A DNA stretch of 64,000 bases from Camellia lanceoleosa (taxonomy: Eukaryota; Streptophyta; Magnoliopsida; Ericales; Theaceae). The translations under genes and the position numbers were made by a program. Below are positions 23,333-36,315 of the stretch, piece by piece. Under the pieces are notes generated by a model that did no database searches, was not told the origin of the DNA, and saw only the letters and a program-made list of their open reading frames with translations. The DNA is taken from NCBI GenBank assembly GCA_025200525.1, contig CM045758.1:194220463-194284462 (forward strand), given 5' to 3'. Every line of letters starts with the position of its first letter. The first letter of the stretch is position 1.

Positions 23333-23337
23333 AAAAA

Positions 23338-24524
23338 GATCGATTAGAATTTATAATCGGATGATCTTGGTTATAATAGTTTTTATTTATTTTAGCAATG
23401 CAGATTTTAGATGGTGTTTTAACCGACGAAACGAGCTCATTTTTATTGATTTCACGTAAACTGAAGTAAAACATTATTCTAAACACTTTTCATGTTTTGA
23501 ACTTTTCCGGAAAAAATTATCTTAGGACAGTTTCTTTTCATTTTCAATTCCAAATTTTTCAATTGAATTTCATTTAGGTTATTCTATTAAGTTTTTCTCT
23601 CAACCTGTTCAGTTTCTATTAAATTCGTTCCCGTTGCCTTTTAGGAAATTTGATTCTGTACAACTTTTGTTCTTTGAGTTTTGGTCCATTCGAATGATCT
23701 AAGCATGAAACATTGCATTTTTATATTTCTTCAGTAAGTTACTTATGATTAAATTATACTAACTTTATTTTTTGCAGAATGGTGGGTCTTACTAACTTTT
23801 TATGCAGGGCTGACCCACCATAATTTTATTTTGTTTATTTTATACTCAATTTATATTTAGTTGTGTACGGGCAAGAAACTAAATGCCACCGTATCTCGAG
23901 AAACTATCTCTTCGTCTCGGTGAGAGTGGAATTACTTGTCTTGTCCCGTAATAAGAATTAAATGTACTTTTGTTTGTGTCTGGTGGATACATGGGTGCCA
24001 AATATTTGTACTCATACTAGTATACTTGTATATTGGCCAGTTTTGTCTCTTGGCATCTCGGGTGTGTTCTATTTTAACGCAGCCGAGCTTCCTTTGCAGG
24101 ATTAGTTGGGACTACGATGGTGACGAGAAATAACTATAGTTGTTGGACATGTTGTTTGGACTTCTTTTGTTTTCTTAAACTTAAGGTTGATATTAGTTTA
24201 TGTATTTATTATTTTTTTTATGACCTTAATATTTTGATAATTTGGCATGGTTTGTAACTTTACATTATTTAAGTTGTGTTGACTATTTATTGTTACTTTA
24301 ATATTTTAGGTATTTGATAGTTATGTAATTATGGTGGATGGTTTGGTTGGCGTTTTGTTAGTTTTTTTTATCCCTTGTTGTCTTTTGAGCATGGAAATTT
24401 ACTTAAACCTTATGGAGCCGAAAACATTTAGATTTTATTTCACCCCTAGGATTTGGATAATGGAATATTGATTGGGGTTTAGTCCTAATTTAATATTTAA
24501 TTGTCCAAATTTTGGGGTGTGACA
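23338..24524 (+). mobile_element. LTR 3' portion of a Ty3/gypsy element
   Basis: The segment ends CAAATTTTGGGGTGTGACA at 24524, a typical chromovirus LTR terminus, and abuts LINE sequence at 24525. Its left part is cut by the solo LTR. The start of the LTR was not found, so total length and completeness are unknown. Confidence 0.4.
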
Positions 24525-26975
24525 TCCACTATCAACGATATCCAACTATGCAGCACCATGAACAAATGCCACTCCAACCATGCCACCAAACGCATCTCCC
24601 CCAAAAAAACCCGCCTGTTATGCTCTAACCAAACTAGTCACATTAGACAATGGCCAGCCATCTTCCATGCCTTTCAACGTCTTTTCCCAATTTTACCCCT
24701 AGTCCAATTTTGTAACATCGCCCTCACTGTCCCTAGTTGAACCCAAGCCAAACCAAAGATAGCAACAATAAACATCCAAAGGCATAAAGCAACCGGATAA
24801 CAAATAAGCAAGTAATCCACCATCTTCGCATCCTCACAACACATGCAACACCAGTTCACTAAAATATGTCTACGACGAATCAAATTATCAATCGTCAAAA
24901 TACGCCCTAAAGCTACTGTCCATACAAAGAAAGCAACTTTGAATGGACAGCCACCACTCAAACACTCTTCTAGGGGAACGGCACCCCATCATTTCCCGTG
25001 AGCATATGGTAAAAAGAAGACACAAAAAATACCATTTTGGACTTTGGGCAATCCCACCTCAAAGAATCCTCCCCAACCACCCCAAAACAAAGATCGTACA
25101 AAAAGCCCAGCAAATCCAGCAACTCGCCCACCTCCCAATCCTCTACTTCACGACGTAACCCAACATTCCACTCCACCAACTGACCTTGCTCCTGAACATA
25201 AGAAGCCACCGTAGCCTCCTGATAATCACAATACGAAAAATCAACGGGAACATCACCTCCAAAGCTATCTCTCCACACCACTTGTCCCTCTAAAACCGAA
25301 CCTTATCCCCCACTCCTACCCTAAAACAAACTCTCTTCCAAAACTCCTCCCGACCCAACCAAATTCCTTTCCACAAACTTCGCCCATGCGACTGTCTAAC
25401 CTTTCCAATACTCCAATCCTCATATTCCAAGCCATATTTAGCCACACTACTTTCCTCCACAACTGCTCATTCTTTACCCCAAACCACTATAACCATTTCC
25501 CCAAAAGAACCAAATTAAATGAAACCAAACTCCAAATCCCTAACCTCCCAATTATCTTAGGAGAACAAATCTAATCCTATACCACTAGATAGTAATGAAG
25601 AGACTTAGACCCTTCACCCCATAAGAAATCCCTCCGTAACTTCTCCAACCATTTTGCAACAAACATAGGAATGACATGAGTTGACATTAACTGAGTCGGA
25701 ATGCTCTTTATCAGTGCAACTCTTCCTCATTTCCAAAGATATTGGCACTTCCAGCCTGCCAAACGTCACTGCACCCTACCCACCACCCTATCCCACACCT
25801 CTCTCGTCTTATACAAGGCACCCAAAGGTAAACCCAAATAAGTTGTGGGCAATGCTGCCACCTTGCACCCTAAAATAGCAGCCAAAATTGATATATGTGC
25901 CACTGCACCAACCGAAATCATCTCGGACTTCCCCAGAATCACCTGAAGCCCTGAAATCGCCTTGAAGCATAATAGAACACACCTAAAATATCCAATCTGA
26001 CCATCCTCCGCTCCACAAAAAATAAGAGCATCATCTACATAAAACAAATGAGACACCACCAAGCTAGTATTCTGATCCATACCTACCTCAAAACCCATCA
26101 ACAAACCCTTCTGAACTGCATTAGATAACAAACGCCCCAAAGCCTCCATAATCAAGATAAACAATAATGGTGATAAAAGATTTCCCTGCCTCAAACCCCT
26201 ATAAGTCAAGAAAAAATCCTATTGGCGTCCTATTCACTATGATAGACATCCTCACAGTAGATATACAAAACTAAATTCACCTCCTTTATAACTCCTCAAA
26301 CCTCATTCTCTCCAACATATACATCAAGAACCTCCAGTTCACATTATCATACGCCTTTTTAATATCTAACTTGCAAATAATGCCTGCTTGCCTTTGTTGA
26401 AGCCACGAATCAACACACTAATTTGTTACCAACATAGTATCCAAAATCTGACGCCCACCCATAAAGGCATTTTGGGACTCTTATACTACCTCCCAGACCC
26501 CCATAATCTGTTAGCCAAGACTTTAGCCAAAAGCTTGTACACACTCCCTAACAAGCTGATGGGTCAAAAGTCCTTAATGTACTTCACCCCTCATTTCTTT
26601 GGAATTAAAGCTATAAAAGTTGCATTAAGACTCCTCTTGAACTGTCTTGTCTGATAGAACTGAGCAAACATAGCCAACACATCTATCTTTACCACTCCCC
26701 AACACTACCAAAAAAGGAGCATAGTAAAACCATCAAGACCTAGCACCTTGTCCCCAAACATTTTCTGTAAAGCCCTTAAAACCTCCTTTCTAAAAATGGC
26801 ATTTCCAACATCTGCCTATCCATCTCTAAAATAGCATCAAACTGAACACCATCCAACCTCAGCCTTTAAGTCCTTCATTCCCCCAAAATAGGTGCTGATA
26901 AAAACTTACTATACCATCCCCCACCTCCACCTTTGACGATAACACCACACCATTAACATGCATTTTCCCAATCAG
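24525..26975 (-). pseudogene. LINE (L1-type) ORF2, C-terminal part: reverse transcriptase and zf-RVT
   Basis: The reverse transcriptase includes GLRQGNLLSPLLFILIMEAL and the catalytic box FYVDDALIFCGAEDGQ (YVDD at about 26030-26041), then PTTYLGLPLGALYK (25766-26209). Further on, FKVAFFVWTVALGRILTIDN, RRRHILVNWCCMCCEDAK and a following hydrophobic segment match the zinc-finger reverse-transcriptase C-terminal domain of plant LINEs (24674-24961). An upstream part near 26950 reads [10 protein letters not shown]. Many stops and frameshifts make it nonfunctional. The 3' end is cut by the LTR ending at 24524. Confidence 0.85.
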
Positions 26976-29900
26976 TGGATGGGGGCATTAATGCAATTCC
27001 AATTGTTCGTGATTTTCCGGATGTTTTTCTAGAGGAGTTACCGGGGGAGTTAATTGATCATGAGATTGAGTTTACAATTGATATAGTGTCGAGTACTCAT
27101 CCCATTTCCAAAACCCCTTATAGAATGTCACCCGCTGAAATGAAAGAGTTGAAGGTCCAATTGCAAGACCTCCTTGATAAAGGGTTCATTCGCCCGAGCA
27201 CTTCTCCTTGGGGCGCACTAGTCCTTTTTGTAAAAAAGAAAGATGGGACCCTTCGGTTGTGTGTGGATTATAGAGAGCTCAACAAAGAAACCATAAAGAA
27301 TAAATGCCCTTTGCCTAGGATCGATGATTTGTTCGATCAATTATGGGGTGCACAAGTTTTCTCTAAAATAGATTTGCGATCTGGGTATCATCAACTAAAA
27401 GTTAAAGCTGAGGATATTGAGAAAACTGCTTTCCGAACCCGTTACGGACATTATGAATTTTTAGTTATTCTGTTTGGGGTTACCAATACTCCAGTAGCCT
27501 TCATGGATCTAATGAACTGAGTTTTTAAGCCCTACCTGGATGACTTTGTGGTTGTGTTCATTGACAACATCCTCATTTACTCAACAAGTATGGAAGCCCA
27601 TGAGAACCATCTACGGTTAATTCTTCAGACTCTTTAGGATAAGAAACTGTATGCAAAACTAAAGAAATATGAGTTTTGTCTACATGAAGTGGGATTTCTG
27701 GGACATGTAGTAACGAAGGAGGGTGTTACTGTTGATTTGTACAAGATCAAAGCTACTGTGAATTGGCCGACTTCTACTAATGTGTCAGAAGTGCGTAGTT
27801 TCTTAGGTTTAGCCAGATATTATGGAAGATTCGTTAAAGATTTTTCCAAAATCACTGTGCTGCTTACCCAATTAACCCAGAAAGGTGTTTTGTTTGAATG
27901 GTCAGAGCAACGAGAATCTGCCTTTCAAGAATTGAAGACGAGGTTAACTACAGCACCTGTTCTTGCCTTACTGTCTGGTACCGAGGGATTTGAGATTTAT
28001 AGTGACGCTTCTTTCAAAGGGTTGGGTTGTGTACTAATGCAAAATGGAAGGGTTATTGCATATGTCTCTCGCCAACTTAAACCCCATGAAAAGAATTATC
28101 CCATACACGACCTTGAGCTAGCTGCAGTGGTCTTTGCTTTGAAAATATGGCGCTATTATTTGTATGGAACTACTTGTGAAGTTTACACCGATCACAAGAG
28201 TCTTAAGTACTTCTTTACTCAAAAAGAGTTGAATATATGACAAAGACGGTGGTTAGAGCTCATTAAGGACTATGACCTACAAATCCATTACCACCTCGAT
28301 AAAGTTAGCACGGTTGCAGATGCCCTTAGTCGAAAGGGTACGGGAAATTTAACAAGTTTGCTCATGAGGCAGAAGGAGTTGTTACATGACTTAGAAAGAA
28401 TGAATGTGGGAATTGTGTTACATGGAACAAATGCGATATTAGCAGCGATATCGGCTCAATCGACATTTATGGAAGAAATCAAACAACGACAATTGGAGGA
28501 TGAATTTCTACAGAAAATTTGTGATGAAATGGAAACAAAACCAAAGCCTGGGTTCATGATTGAAAATTTAGTATTGAAATTTCAAGGTAGATTGTGTGTT
28601 CCAAGTGTGCCAGAAATCAAGAGAAGAATTATGGAGGAAGCACATAACTCCAAATTTGCGATGCATCCCGGTAATACGAAAATATACCAAGATCGGAAAC
28701 AGAATTTTTGGTGGCCTGGTATGAAGAAGGAAATTGCAGAATTTGTCTCGAAATGTTTGCAATGCCAACAAGTAAAAATGGAGCACCAAAGACCAGCGGG
28801 TTTACTTTAACCCCTCCCAATTCCAGAATAGAAATGGGAACATTTAACTATAGATTTTATTGTGGGTTTACCGCGAACACTTTGGGGTGTGAATTCTATA
28901 TTGGTTATTATTGATAGACTAACTAAGTCAGCTCATTTTCTACCTATAAAAACTCAATACAACGCAGATAAGCTGGCTACCATATATATGGATGAAATTG
29001 TGCGACTACATGGTGTCCCAGTTTCAATCGTGTTCGATAGAGATCCAAAGTTTGTATCAAGATTTTGGCAAAGTTTGTAGGATGCTTTGGGAACAGAATT
29101 GAAATTCAGTACGGCCTTCTACCCTCAAACAGATGGACAATCCGAGAAAACCATACAAACATTGGAAGATATGCTTCGAATGTGTGTTTTAGACTTCAAA
29201 AGAAGTTAGGAAACTTATCTACCATTGGCGGAGTTTGCGTACAACAACAATTAACACTCGAGCATAGGAATGGCACCTTACGAAGCTTTATATGGAAGAA
29301 AATGTCGCTCTCCCGTGTGCTGGACCGAAGTCGGTAATAAATCGTTGTTTGGACCTGAGATTGTTCAATTGACAACAGAGAAAATTAAAACTATCCAAGA
29401 AAGGTTAAAGACCGTGTAGAGTAGACAAAAGAGTTATGCAGACCACCAGCGAAGGATTTAGAATTTGAAGCGGTTAATCATGTTTTTGTGAAAGTCACAC
29501 CAATAAAGGGACACTCAAGATTTGGCAAAAAAGGTAAATTAGCACCCCAATACGTTGGTCCGTTTCAAATCCTAGAAATAGTAGGTCCGGTAGCCTATCG
29601 TGTTGGTTTTCCACCAAATATGGAGCAAGTGTATAATGTGTTTCATGTATCAATGTTACGAAGTTATCTTCAAGATCCGTCCTATATTATAGACTATCAA
29701 TAAATTGCCTTGGATGATAATTTGATTTATAAAGAGAAACCAATTTATATTTTAGACCGACAGATAAAGCAACTATAAAGTAAAGTGATCCTTATGGTAA
29801 AAGTGGAGTGGTAGGAACATTATGGAAATGAAGCTACTTGGGAAAGAAAGGAAGAACGAGGCAACGGTACCTAGAGTTATTTTCAACTTAAGGTAAAACA
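26976..29900 (+). pseudogene. Chromovirus pol: reverse transcriptase, RNase H, integrase, chromodomain
   Basis: The frame runs in one register from 26976 to at least 29080, broken by stops only. Landmarks: reverse transcriptase [20 protein letters not shown] and [20 protein letters not shown]; catalytic box FIDNILIYS at 27557-27568, where the second Asp is Asn; RNase [21 protein letters not shown] and [12 protein letters not shown] (about 27985-28215). The integrase HHCC finger is intact (EAHNSKFAMHPG, CLQCQQ), with FDRDPKF and QSEKTIQ core motifs. A module with GKLAPQYVGPFQILEI and a chromodomain remnant (NEATWERKEE) ends near 29880. Stops include 27518-27520 and 28238-28240, both CGA-to-TGA type. 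No intact start exists. Confidence 0.9.
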
Positions 29901-29921
29901 AGTTTGAGGGACTAAACTTAT

Positions 29922-29936
29922 TTAAGGGGGGGAGAG
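29922..29936 (+). promoter_or_regulatory. Polypurine tract
   Basis: AAGGGGGGGAGAG directly precedes the LTR starting TGTAATAACCC at 29937. Confidence 0.85.
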
Positions 29937-32160
29937 TGTAATAACCCAACCCTCTTATATGCTTTACATCTCTAGCTATATGAGTAATTACATGCCTCAT
30001 GTGAAATTCCATGTGGAGTTGTGCTTACATACATGAATTATTTAATTATGACATTCTATCTGTTGGTTATTGGAGAAAATTTGTTAAAATTAAGACGTTT
30101 GAACTGAAATTGGAAGCCTTAGAGGCGCGATAATCCAAAATTGACTTTACATTTATGATTAGCATAATTTTTAAGACATAATATTAAGTTTTGTAAAAAT
30201 TTGACTCGTAATGAATTAATTGGGAAAAATTTTGGTTCAACACTCTTAAAACTTATACTTAGATAGAGATATAAGAGTCTTGGATGACTTAGTATCATAA
30301 ACAAAAAAATATTTCTTGAGAGAGTGAGAGAGGGTGCTAGAGAAGAAGAGGAAAGAGAGGAGGCTCAACGAGAGTGAGGATTGGAGAAATTGAAAAGATT
30401 TTTGAGATTAGAGTTCAAGGTATGTATAATTTAACTAAAATATCCTAATCTTTCTCTCTCTTTAATTGATTTGAGAAGGAAATCCTTGCATTCATGTAAG
30501 CTAGGGTTTACAACAAGAGTCTTGCTCATGGTAGTTGGTTGATTGAAGGATGATCTTTGTGTTTTAGGTATTTGGAGCTATGTTGAGAAGGATTACCTCT
30601 TATCCTTTAGTTTTACATGTTTTGAGCTCACATATGCATCTTGATGTTTATAGATATATATTTTGATAAACCAAGTATGGATGAGAACATAAAAAGATTT
30701 AAGGTGTATATACGAATTTTAAAAAGGGCTATGAACTAATTATACTTGTGATTCATGTTTATTGTGATGATATATCATGATATTGAGCTAATTTTCTCTA
30801 TTTTATACCTTGCAATATGTTTAGTCAGTTGAATTTTGTCTAAGTTTTGGACTGCCCAAAACAGGGTATACGATTGCACGTGCGTGGCACATGGTCGCAT
30901 GTGCGGGAGGTACAATCGTACGTCTTGGGACTCCTGACCCGCGTCACGAAAAATAGGGAGAAGAATGAACTACACTTGATAAAAAGCGTGCCGCATGTGT
31001 GGTGGGGACTTCCTTGCGTCTTGACTAAAATTTGGAAAATTCTGTTGTTTTCTTTCGCTCTTTTCAACCCTTTGAATGTGTTAATATATCCATTCGATGT
31101 TCCTATAATGCATTTAATTACATGGAACTTAGCGAATTGAACATTTGAGAAATAAGAGAAAACTAAGGAAAAGTGATGTGCTTAAGAGTTGTGTGCTATG
31201 TGTACGGCACATACAGGAGGAGACCATCGTTCATCCGCATCACAGTGAGTGATAGTAGTATAATGACATATTTCATTCACGTATTGTACTCATATAAGTC
31301 ATTCAATACTTAATTCACTCTTTTAGTAAATAACTTATGTTATATGAGTTATGTTTGATGGAGCAATTGGAATGATTGAACATTGGTACATGAGATATGG
31401 ACCCGAGGTCATTCTATTGTGCTATTGTAATGAGCCTGAGGCCGTTTTGTATTTCATTGGGCCCAAGGCCGTTTTGCTATAATAATGGGCCTAAGGCCGT
31501 TTTGTATTCCGTTGGGCCTAAGATTGTTTTGCTATTATAATGGGCTTAAAGCCATTCTGTATTACGTTGGGCCTAAGGTCGTTCTGTCTTATGTGGGCCC
31601 GAGGCCGTTCAGAAAAGAAAATAAGAATAAGACCAACTTGTGATCTATAAATGTGCACTACTAAATTATGCTTGTACTCTTAATCTGTTTGTATTACTAT
31701 CATTCACTGAGCCTTGCTCATTTTTATGAATGTTTTGTAAGTAATCAAGCCGCGAGACAACCTTAGGTCAGCCCAGAAACCTTTTGCTGAACCCGTTTTG
31801 CTGAGTCACCTAAAGTGACTATTTTGTTTTACTTTTGGAAAATCCATGTGATGGCATGTTTTGTCGGTGTTTGAGGAAATAGACATATATATATATATAT
31901 ATATTGTCAATACTTAACTTTTGGGTTGTTATCGTTTTTCAAATTCAGTGAATAGGAATGGTATGTGGAATGTTATGTACTTATGTATGGTAATGCATTA
32001 AGATCCTGGCAATTCAACACAGCTTAATGAATGTTTTACTCTGCCATTATTTTGCTTCTGTTCAGGCCCCAATATTGAGTAAAACTAAAGATAATGAAGT
32101 TGAGGCCTAAGGTTAGGCCAGTCATGTCCAAACTTTTAGGGGCAGGTTTGGGTCGTGACA
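29937..32160 (+). mobile_element. 3' LTR of the 5'-deleted chromovirus (2224 bp)
   Basis: Begins TGTAATAACCCAACCC and ends GGTTTGGGTCGTGACA, the mirror of LTRs that read TGTCACGACCC on the other strand. About 0.9-1.1 kb in (30860-31020) it has paired CACGTG- and CATGTG-centred palindromes at the position where other LTRs here carry CTCGAG palindromes. Confidence 0.88.
31420..31620 (+). repeat. GGCCTAAGGCCGTTTTGT-type repeat array in LTR
   Basis: Seven or so units of TGGGCCTAAGGCCGTTTTG followed by TATT-rich spacers recur every 26-30 bp. Variants include GGCCCAAGGCCG and GGCCCGAGGCCG. It is related in sequence to the array at 20760-20980. Confidence 0.75.
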
Positions 32161-33640
32161 ATACTACTTCCTTGCCCCTTCTCGGGCCGTCAATTTCTCC
32201 TCGGTCAAGCTACCCTCAACTTCCTTCTCATCCAACCCCTGCAACACTACCAAAATATTTGTCTTTTGAGTTTCCAACCGACCAAATACTCCTTGTTCCA
32301 TCTCCACAAATTAGACTTAAGAAGCTTTAATTTCTAAGCCAACTTACTACTAGGATCTCTCATCACGGAGTAACCTACCTACCACTAAGGTTGTGCAAAA
32401 TACCACATAATTTGGTAAAATCGCACTAATCCGCATCAATCCGTACCATTCTAACCACTAACCACGATTTAAACTTAAAAATTTATAATCTTCCTTCCAA
32501 ACTGCTTCCCTTCGCTATAGTTAATACATATATATTTTTTAACCTCCATTGAAATATCAAAGTAAAATGAGTGTGGGAGAGATTTAAGATATGAAATTTA
32601 TTACAAATTATTAATATATATATGAAACATATTATGTAAAATATTATACAAATTAGTGTTATATATTATGCAAATGTATGATAATTAGTTAGAATATTTT
32701 TTAATCCGCCGATCCGTCAAAAACCGCCTAAACCACAATTTGTCAATCCGTTAATCTGCCAATCCGCCATTCGATTTGTTATTTTACTCTCAAATCGCTC
32801 GAACCGCACCATTCACACCCCTACCCATCACGACCGAACTGTATCCACAAAACCATCTGACTGCAACTACATATTTTCAAACCACAATGGCACCGGTCCA
32901 CTCTAAATCCCACCACTGTCCAACAACACTAGCCAATGATCTGAAACTGAACGCTCTAATCTTTGCTGAACCATCTAAGAGAAGTGCGTTTCCAAAACCC
33001 TAGAAATTAAAAAATGATTATGGCAAGAGAACACCTGGCCCCCAGACCAAGTGAAGCTACCTCTCTGCATTGGTAAATCAATCAACTCCAGATCATCAAT
33101 CAACGATGAAAAAGTCCGCATTACGCCCACTGAAGGACCCAAACCCAACTTCTCCTCCGATCGACGCACCACCTTGAAGTCATCCCGTACACACCATAGA
33201 GCTAACCATCGAAAAGCAATACTCTGTAACTCTTCCCAAAAGAGAGGCTGTTCTGACCCCTTCACCGACCCATAAACTCCCGTAAACAACGATCGAAAAT
33301 CATCCCCAATGCAGCGAAAAAGACATGACATTGAAAAACCACCCATCTCCTCCTCCTCTTTTTCAACCACCCTACGATCCTAACATAATAGAACCCCTCC
33401 AGCCACCCCAATAGCTGTTAAATATGTCCAATCCACATACTGACCCCCCCACACCTCCCTATCCACCTCCCTATCTATATGTTCCATTTTGGTCTCCTAA
33501 AAACATACCACATCCGTCTTTGCCTTCCTCAATACAGCTCTAAGCGTCACCCTTTTTTCCCCTGTCATTCAGTCTACACACATTCCAAGACAAGATTTTT
33601 AATCGCATGGCAACAGTGATTGGATAGCACGTTCTTTCCC
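32161..33640 (-). pseudogene. LINE ORF2 N-terminal part: endonuclease
   Basis: The minus strand begins near 33602 with KILSWNVCRLND, the start of the apurinic-type endonuclease of plant L1 LINEs, then KTDVVCF-ETKMEHIDREV, GVAGGVLL, WCVRDDFKVVRRSEEKLG and LELIDLPMQRGSFTWSGG (32975-33370). Further on, toward 32160, ALTEE-like and LKLLKSNLWRWNKEY-like sequences match the LINE segment between endonuclease and reverse transcriptase. In-frame stops (for example within VCF*ETK) show decay. A hAT-like element interrupts it at about 32383-32824. Confidence 0.82.
32383..32824. mobile_element. hAT-like nonautonomous element inside the LINE
   Basis: The sequence breaks LINE homology and is rich in AATCCGC/AACCGC units (TCCGCCAATCCGCCATTCG, CTCAAATCGCTCGAACCGCA), typical of a widespread plant hAT derivative. 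Ends AGGTTGTGC and GGGGTGTGAATGGT (opposite strand) are weak inverted repeats. No clean target duplication was found. Confidence 0.45.
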
Positions 33641-33877
33641 CAAGGCCCAACCACCTTCTTGTGAACACCTATCATAATTGACAGTACACTCTAAATTCAT
33701 TAACTCTCTTACACCCTTACTTTTTTTCCAGTAACCTGTATTTGTTTTCCCATAGGAGCACTCCTCCTCCATGATGTTTCTATAGTCGCAAACAGCTTCA
33801 TTCATAGATCCTCATGCCCAACAAATGATACCCCAACAACACCCAGTCAGACAATTCTCCCAAACTAGGAGGTTCCT
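33641..33877 (-). pseudogene. LINE ORF1-ORF2 linker sequence
   Basis: The minus strand between the endonuclease start and the solo LTR continues the LINE without a recognisable domain. Confidence 0.5.
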
Positions 33878-36315
33878 TGTAATAACCCTGATCCGTAATT
33901 AGCTACTAATCCGTAATTAATGATGCTAATGAGAGAATTAAAATAAATTATGGTTTATTATGTAAAATGCATGATATTTGGCCTTCTATATGTTACTTAT
34001 AGAAATATCTGTTTGGGATTCCACTTTAATATGTAAATTGAAAGCCTTATCGGCATCCGAAACCGAAATTGACTACGCTGATATGTTATTTGGAATTTTT
34101 AGAACCATTTGGCAAATTTTATTAAAAGTTGATTCAGAACGATTAATTAGGTTGTGTTTGGTTAGCCTAACGTTCCAATTAATGCATTATATCATCATGA
34201 CTATATATTCAACACATTTAGCTCTTTCCTCTCATTTCTTGAGTGCCAAAACCTGAGAAGTCATCTTAGAGAGAGAGAGAGTGCAATTCTAGAGAGAGAA
34301 AGGTAGAGATCAAGGAGAAATTGAGGGCTTGGACTTGAACTCATCAAGATTGTGCTAGAACATGAGAATTTGAAGACTCTAGGTAAGCTTTTGGCTGTTA
34401 ATTCAAAGAGTTATGTATTGTAGAGATGAATTCATGGAGTTGTTAAGATCATTGCATGTAATTTACATATGTTTGTCAAGAAAATGGAGGATTTGGTTAT
34501 AATTTCACATGCATATATATATATATATATAGAGGTTTGTCATTTGAGTTTGATTTTGGGCATCTATGTTATTATCATGAGTTATTTGGCACATGCATGT
34601 ATAATTCATCATGTTTTAAAGTTTAAATTCATGTTTTGAAAAGGATTTCCCTCATGCATGGAGCCTTTGAGCTCAATTTTGTTAAAACCAGGGTGTTAGA
34701 GAAAAAGAGTTTTTGAAACATACATACATGGAAATTTGAACTCAATTTTGGCTAAATCCATGAGTTTGGAGCTAAGGGTTTGTAAATGATCATATATTTG
34801 TGATTTAGAAAAGTTTTCCAAGTGTTTTGAACAAGCCATGCACGTTTTTGCCATTGAAATTGCATTTGGAAGCTCAAGAACCCTGTTCTGGAAAACCCAG
34901 ATTTTTGAAGGTCACTCGAGCAGAAATTTCGTGCATCCAGTAGTTTTGCAGGCCATTACATCCCGCTCGAGCGACCACTTGGACGCTCGAGTGAACCCTT
35001 TTGCATGTTATTGATCCGTTCGAGCGTGGGAGTTGTAGCTCGAGCGTAGATTGAGACCAACCAGTACTTTTTCTGAGTTTACATTCCGCTCGAGCGAGGT
35101 AAGTCATGCTCAAGTGAGACCTCACATTTGCATGTCCGCTCGAGCGAGGAAATCTACGCTCGAGTGGGGACCTTATTTTCAGAAAATTTTGACTAAGTGT
35201 TCCAAGGCATGTTTTGGCATCCTCATTACATCTTAGGCATTCCTAAGCCTTAATTAAGCCATAGTAATGAGGTTATGGATTAGAAACACACTCAGTAAAG
35301 AATGTACTAAATTCTAAGACTACAAGTGAGTGTGTTTTAGGCTATGTGATAAGAAAGAATAAGAACCAATGTAATGAAAGCTAAGCCTTAATGGCCACTT
35401 GAATGTGTAATGATAAGACATGCTTGTGTTATATATTTTGTGATTGTAGGTCAAGACTCAAGGATTGATTGATCGTTTACTGGAACCACTGTGAGTAACA
35501 TTATCGTAAAGATACGTTTATATGAAATTATGTTCCAAATGAAATGTGATAAGCTATGATTTCTGAAATGATATCTGTTTTCGTGAACGAACATCCCAAA
35601 TTTGAAATCTATTGGCATCCATAGATAGTCCCAAGTCATGGGGGACGGCATGAAAATGCGGGTCCATGACATACAAGTTTACGAGATCTCGTTAGCCACT
35701 TCATTGTGATGATATGTGTTTAATCGGTATCCGGAACCGATTACTCTAGTTGGAAGACATTCTGTGATATGTTCTATGGGATGTACCATTATTATGTTAT
35801 GATATGAGAATGATTATGCTCTGATCTGTTTTCCGCTTATGATATGTTCAGATTTCGTTCACTAGCCCCTTTACCTTAATGTTATTCATTGGGTTTTAGC
35901 TCATTGTGTGTATATATATATATAGGTGAGCATTCTGGAGTTCGAATCTGAAGGCTTTTGCCTAGATCCGTGTTCCGTTGTCAGCCAACCATTGTGCCTC
36001 ACGTAGAGGTTCCCGAAGCGTCCTGTGTTTAAGTTCTGTGGTTTCTGTTTATATAAGACTAGTTTTGATGTCGTTGGCTGTACTTAAAATACTGTAATGT
36101 GTGTGGGTATAATGTATGGTTGACTACCGGTTATGTATATAAAGTTTTAATTATTCTGTTCATGTAAGTCAGCATAGCTCATTGGACAATTATATTTATG
36201 TATTTACTTCCGCTAGCCCCTTAATCTTATTAATCTGTCCAGAGGCCTTCGGTAATCCAAGGATTACTAGCCGGTTACGGTGCTAAACCTATAGGGGCGG
36301 GTTTGGGTCGTGACA
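33878..36315 (+). mobile_element. Solo LTR of a Ty3/gypsy chromovirus (2438 bp) inserted in the LINE
   Basis: Begins TGTAATAACCCTGATCC and ends GGGTTTGGGTCGTGACA, as in the LTR at 29937-32160, with LINE sequence on both sides. Flanking pentamers are TTCCT and CTCTT, not an exact duplication, so either the target duplication has mutated or recombination involved different copies. It holds a palindrome cluster at 34912-35165. Confidence 0.75.
34912..35165. repeat. CTCGAG palindrome cluster in the solo LTR
   Basis: Nine copies of CGCTCGAGCG-like motifs appear as loose pairs (for example CCGCTCGAGCGACC then ACGCTCGAGTGAAC). The cluster starts 1.03 kb from the LTR start, almost the same offset as in the nested element at 1666-11301. 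Confidence 0.8.

Larger units (their letters stand above)
26976..32160 (+). mobile_element. 5'-deleted Ty3/gypsy chromovirus inside the LINE
   Basis: The element retains the protease/reverse transcriptase junction, reverse transcriptase, RNase H, integrase, a chromodomain remnant, polypurine tract and 3' LTR. Its 5' LTR, gag and most of protease are missing. The left border (about 26976) falls directly on LINE sequence, and a little of the LINE also seems to be missing between 26975 and 32161, so a deletion removed the element's 5' half together with adjacent LINE bases. Confidence 0.85.

Noticed and set aside
24525..26975. Functional reverse transcriptase gene
   Set aside because: The YVDD box is present, but stops and frameshifts flank it and the LINE is interrupted and 3'-truncated.
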